A DNA stretch of 64,000 bases. It comes from an uncultured Bacteroidota bacterium. Its GTDB lineage: Bacteria > Bacteroidota > Bacteroidia > Flavobacteriales > Flavobacteriaceae. The notes below the pieces were generated by a model. It ran no database searches and was not told the origin of the DNA. It worked only from the letters and a program-made list of their open reading frames with translations. Location: the NCBI GenBank assembly GCA_902566635.1, contig CACFJP010000002.1, forward strand, positions 59,326 to 123,325, given 5' to 3'. A program made the translations under genes and the position numbers. This document shows positions 60,810 through 64,000 of the stretch, in pieces (position 1 is the first letter of the stretch; the number at the start of each line of letters is the position of its first letter).

Positions 60810-63614
60810 TTAAAAACTAACTCTGTAACCTACTGTATACGTAATGCCTGGATTGTAAGAATTAAACACAAATGAATTCTCTCCCAGCCATCTGTATACA
60901 CTTTCAACTCTATCATCAAGGATGTTAGATATTTTGAGCTCTATGTTACTGTTTAGCTTTCCAGCAAAAGATTTTTTTAATTTAAAATCCAATTTATTGA
61001 ACGGTTTGGTAAATACATCAGGAATTCCACCTAGTCCCACTTTACTGAGAGTTTCTCCCTGAACATTGTAAAACAGACCAAAATCTAAATCATAGTTAAT
61101 CAACTTGGCGTTTAAACCAATGTTTACAATATGAGGAGATTGTCCTTGTAATGGGCGTTCATTTTCTAACACACCATTACCTAATTCGTCTTTGGAAGCC
61201 TCGTACTTTGAATTGTATTCGTCATCAGACATTGTTTGTTTAGCATCGATTATTGTTATATTGGATGATAGGGATGTCAGTATATTTTGTGAATCAAAAA
61301 TATTTTTTCTTATTTCAACCTCTATGCCCCTTACTGATGCACTACCAGTATTTTTTGCCAAAAAAGTATTTGGAGAATTTTCACTTGCATTTGTTATTTC
61401 AATTGGATCAAGAAAATCTTTATAAAAAACACTAACTGCATACATTTGATTTTTTTCACTGAATTTTTCAAATCTCAAATCATAATTACTAATGTAGCTT
61501 GGTTTTACTTCAGGGTTTCCTAAGAAAAAGGTTTCAGAAACAGGGTCATATAAATATGCTGTTGAGGCTTCTCTGAATGATGGCCTAGCAGTTGTTTCAT
61601 AATACGACATACGCAAGTTTATATCGTCACTTAACCCAACGATTGTGTTTGCAAATAAAAAGTTATCAGAGGTGTTAATGAAAGAGGCTTTATTGTATTT
61701 ATTTCCGGGCAAGTCTTCTCCAGTATATATCAAATTAAATTGTTCACTTCTAACCCCAAAAATAAGTTTTAAATCACTAGTAACACCAAGCTCAGCCTCA
61801 ATAAAGGTTGCATCGACCTCAGTTTCAGATTCATATATATTTGTTCTTTCAAACCCACCTCTTAGATAAGTCCCGGTTTTATTTTCTCTTGTCCAAATAT
61901 TTTCGTCATAAAAATACGCGTCGGAGTCGCCTTCAAGTATAGTAGAATCTCCATTAAACCAAACATCAAATTTCTTCGAGTTATAATCTCTGTGTTTTAA
62001 ATTTCTGGTTGTCCCTATAGACAATGAACTTTCCGTTCCAATTTCATCTAAATTTAGTTTTAAACTGAAAGATAAAGCAGTAGACTCCTCGTCTAAATTT
62101 CTCCAAATTCTTGAGGGGGCACTCACTTGATTAGGACTAAAATAAAACACATCGCGCGCAGTGTTTGTTTCAAAAACTGACCTTCTAAGGTCTTTATCTC
62201 TTAAGTTAGATCTTGAAAATGCATATGCCCAATCAAATTCGATAACACCGTCCTTTATATTATGCTTACCTTGTATAGGGACTGACAACAAGCTTTTTTC
62301 TGTGTAAGATAATGTGCTACCAACCCCAAAATAATTGTTTTCAACACTTTCAACTCTTTCTAAGTTACTTGCTTTTGACTCACCGTTTTGTAGCCTTAAA
62401 ACATTTATTGAAACTTTATTATAATTGTTTTGAAGTGTGATTCCAGCAAGACCACTCAAAAACTTATTAATAACTCCAATTTGACTTTCTTGTTCACTGT
62501 AAAATTGTAATACACCTTCGCTTTTTTGAACTGTATTATCAATATAACTTTCATAAAACTGTTCTTCAGTTTTGTACCCTATTGAAGTAATATATCCCAA
62601 TTTTGTCTCTCCCCACAAATTAATTGAGTTAGATGTGCTAAAATTAAACGAATGATTCATATTACTTTTATCGTTCAATGGCACCATTACTTTGCTAAGC
62701 GATCGAGTAGATTTTGTCAGAATATCAGTATCAGGCAAAAAATGGAGTGCTGGAGGTAAGTCAATTGATGGATCTAAGGGTAAGGTTCTATAGTCGCTAT
62801 CGACACCTCGCCAGTCAGTACTAGATGTATTATCACGAATAAAGGAATTGTTAAAGTGCATATCTGGATTATAACCCCCGGAATAACTAAAATTATATTC
62901 AGGCGCGAATGTAAATTTTTTCAATTCAATATTCACGACACCTCCAGTAAAGTCTGCTGCTACTTTAGAAGAAGCGGATTTTTGTATGATTATATTTTCA
63001 ATAATTGACGTAGGGAATAGATCTAGAGGAAGTGTATTTTTATCTGGATCAATTCCTGGTAACTCAAGAGAATTTAACATCGTTTTTGAGTACCGGTCCC
63101 CTAAACCCCTTACATAAACGTACTTACCATCTTGGACAGAAACTCCAGGAACTCTTTTAACGGCTGAAGCAATATCACTGTCACCTGCTTTTTTAATTGC
63201 TTGGATAGACAAACCATCTAAAACTACATTTGCATTTTTTTGGATATTTAAGACCGATGTTTCAGTGCTTTTTTGTGCAGTTGTAGTTATAACGACTTCT
63301 TCAAGAGCGTTTGAAGATGGTTCGAGGACAACATCTAAATTTGTAATTTTATTTTTTGATACCAAAACCCCTGTAACTCTTTTCTTATCATATCCAACAA
63401 ATGAGTATTCTATTGTATAGGAACCGTCATTAAGTTCTAAATAATACTTGCCGTCCAGATCAGAGGTTGTACCATTGCCGGTTTCAATAACAATTATATT
63501 TGCGAATGGAAGTAGATCATTAAATTCTCCGTCAATAATCAATCCACTTACACCTGATTGGGAGTACAAAATTGATGAGAATATAGTTAAAAAGAATAAA
63601 ATTAAATGCTTCAT
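60810..63614 (-). CDS. TonB-dependent receptor with carboxypeptidase-regulatory-like N-domain
   Basis: Start MKHLILFFLTIFSS; GEFNDLLPFANIIVIETGNGTTSDLDGKYYLELNDGSYTIEYSFVGYDKK; plug region; C-terminal NPGITYTVGYRVSF. Confidence 0.93.
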   Translation of the reverse strand: MKHLILFFLTIFSSILYSQSGVSGLIIDGEFNDLLPFANIIVIETGNGTTSDLDGKYYLELNDGSYTIEYSFVGYDKKRVTGVLVSKNKITNLDVVLEPSSNALEEVVITTTAQKSTETSVLNIQKNANVVLDGLSIQAIKKAGDSDIASAVKRVPGVSVQDGKYVYVRGLGDRYSKTMLNSLELPGIDPDKNTLPLDLFPTSIIENIIIQKSASSKVAADFTGGVVNIELKKFTFAPEYNFSYSGGYNPDMHFNNSFIRDNTSSTDWRGVDSDYRTLPLDPSIDLPPALHFLPDTDILTKSTRSLSKVMVPLNDKSNMNHSFNFSTSNSINLWGETKLGYITSIGYKTEEQFYESYIDNTVQKSEGVLQFYSEQESQIGVINKFLSGLAGITLQNNYNKVSINVLRLQNGESKASNLERVESVENNYFGVGSTLSYTEKSLLSVPIQGKHNIKDGVIEFDWAYAFSRSNLRDKDLRRSVFETNTARDVFYFSPNQVSAPSRIWRNLDEESTALSFSLKLNLDEIGTESSLSIGTTRNLKHRDYNSKKFDVWFNGDSTILEGDSDAYFYDENIWTRENKTGTYLRGGFERTNIYESETEVDATFIEAELGVTSDLKLIFGVRSEQFNLIYTGEDLPGNKYNKASFINTSDNFLFANTIVGLSDDINLRMSYYETTARPSFREASTAYLYDPVSETFFLGNPEVKPSYISNYDLRFEKFSEKNQMYAVSVFYKDFLDPIEITNASENSPNTFLAKNTGSASVRGIEVEIRKNIFDSQNILTSLSSNITIIDAKQTMSDDEYNSKYEASKDELGNGVLENERPLQGQSPHIVNIGLNAKLINYDLDFGLFYNVQGETLSKVGLGGIPDVFTKPFNKLDFKLKKSFAGKLNSNIELKISNILDDRVESVYRWLGENSFVFNSYNPGITYTVGYRVSF

Positions 63615-63628
63615 AAAATGAATTTGCA

Positions 63629-63636
63629 CAAAAATA
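63629..63636 (-). promoter_or_regulatory. Candidate -7 element (TATTTTTG) upstream of the TBDR
   Basis: Minus-strand TATTTTTG; supports the TBDR start at 63614 rather than 63629. Confidence 0.4.
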
Positions 63637-63676
63637 TTCTTATAAAGTAAAAAACGTATATTATGTTAATGTTAAG

Positions 63677-63702
63677 AAAAAACCCCCAAAAAGGGGGTTT
63701 AT
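63677..63702 (-). terminator. Rho-independent terminator between T9SS cargo gene and TBDR
   Basis: AAACCCCC-AAAAA-GGGGGTTT near-perfect inverted repeat; minus-strand copy followed by T-rich sequence. Confidence 0.75.
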
Positions 63703-63726
63703 GATCTAATTAAAACCTATTTAAGA

Positions 63727-64000
63727 TTATTTTCTTATCAGTTTCCCTTGAACTTTTTGTTCATCTGTAATTATTTCAATAACATAAATTCCAGATCTAA
63801 CATTTTCAATATTAATTGAATTAGCTCTTATCACCTTTTCAACCAATTGACCTGAGATAGAATAAACATTAATTTCGTTAACTCTACTTTCACTGTCAAT
63901 ATTTACTATACCATTCGTTGGATTTGGATAATACGATATAGTTGATTTGACCTCGAAAATTTCCTCAAATGAAAAGGTAGTGTTAACAAAAGCATAAGCA
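63727..64000 (-). CDS. C-terminus of a T9SS-exported protein (type A sorting domain), 5' end outside window
   Basis: Minus-strand translation ...FEVKSTISYYPNPTNGIVNIDSESRVNEINVYSISGQLVEKVIRANSINIENVRSGIYVIEIITDEQKVQGKLIRK*. Absent from the ORF track because no start lies in the window. Confidence 0.88.
   Translation of the reverse strand, partial: AYAFVNTTFSFEEIFEVKSTISYYPNPTNGIVNIDSESRVNEINVYSISGQLVEKVIRANSINIENVRSGIYVIEIITDEQKVQGKLIRK

Noticed and set aside
1-64000. tRNA/rRNA genes, CRISPR arrays, IS elements, phage or defence genes
   Set aside because: Intergenic gaps were read and none showed tRNA-like cloverleaf sequence, regularly spaced repeats, transposase ORFs or terminal inverted repeats.

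Overview
The window looks like a compact, AT-rich chromosome segment from a member of the Bacteroidota, probably class Flavobacteriia. Supporting signs are SprE/PorW- and PorZ-like type IX secretion (T9SS) genes, T9SS C-terminal sorting domains, TonB-dependent receptors, TAnnTTTG-type -7 promoter motifs, and an atp operon without beta/epsilon. Most of it is housekeeping: bactofilin, ATP synthase a,c,b,delta,alpha,gamma, dut, ribE, pdxA, rpmF-fabH-accB-accC, asd, alr-tdk, rsmI-recJ, nadA-nadB-nadC, pgi, uvrC, ileS-dksA-like-lspA, porZ-recO-TBDR, gdhA, a trans-sulfuration enzyme, nrdB-nrdA, an acyl-CoA carboxylase and a PiT transporter. I saw no tRNA or rRNA genes, CRISPR arrays, transposases, prophage or defence islands. 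I found no convincing new multi-gene system. The best second-look items are three decaying or recoded genes that the ORF track hides: a lipoprotein ORF needing two single-base corrections at homopolymers, an S1/P1 nuclease interrupted by one in-frame TAG, and an orphan frameshifted T9SS sorting domain. Others are a TBDR-PiT gene pair downstream of a T9SS cargo gene cut by the window edge, several long out-of-frame gene overlaps, and -7-like motifs placed almost on the start codon. All assignments come from reading the sequence and recalling family motifs; no database search was run.
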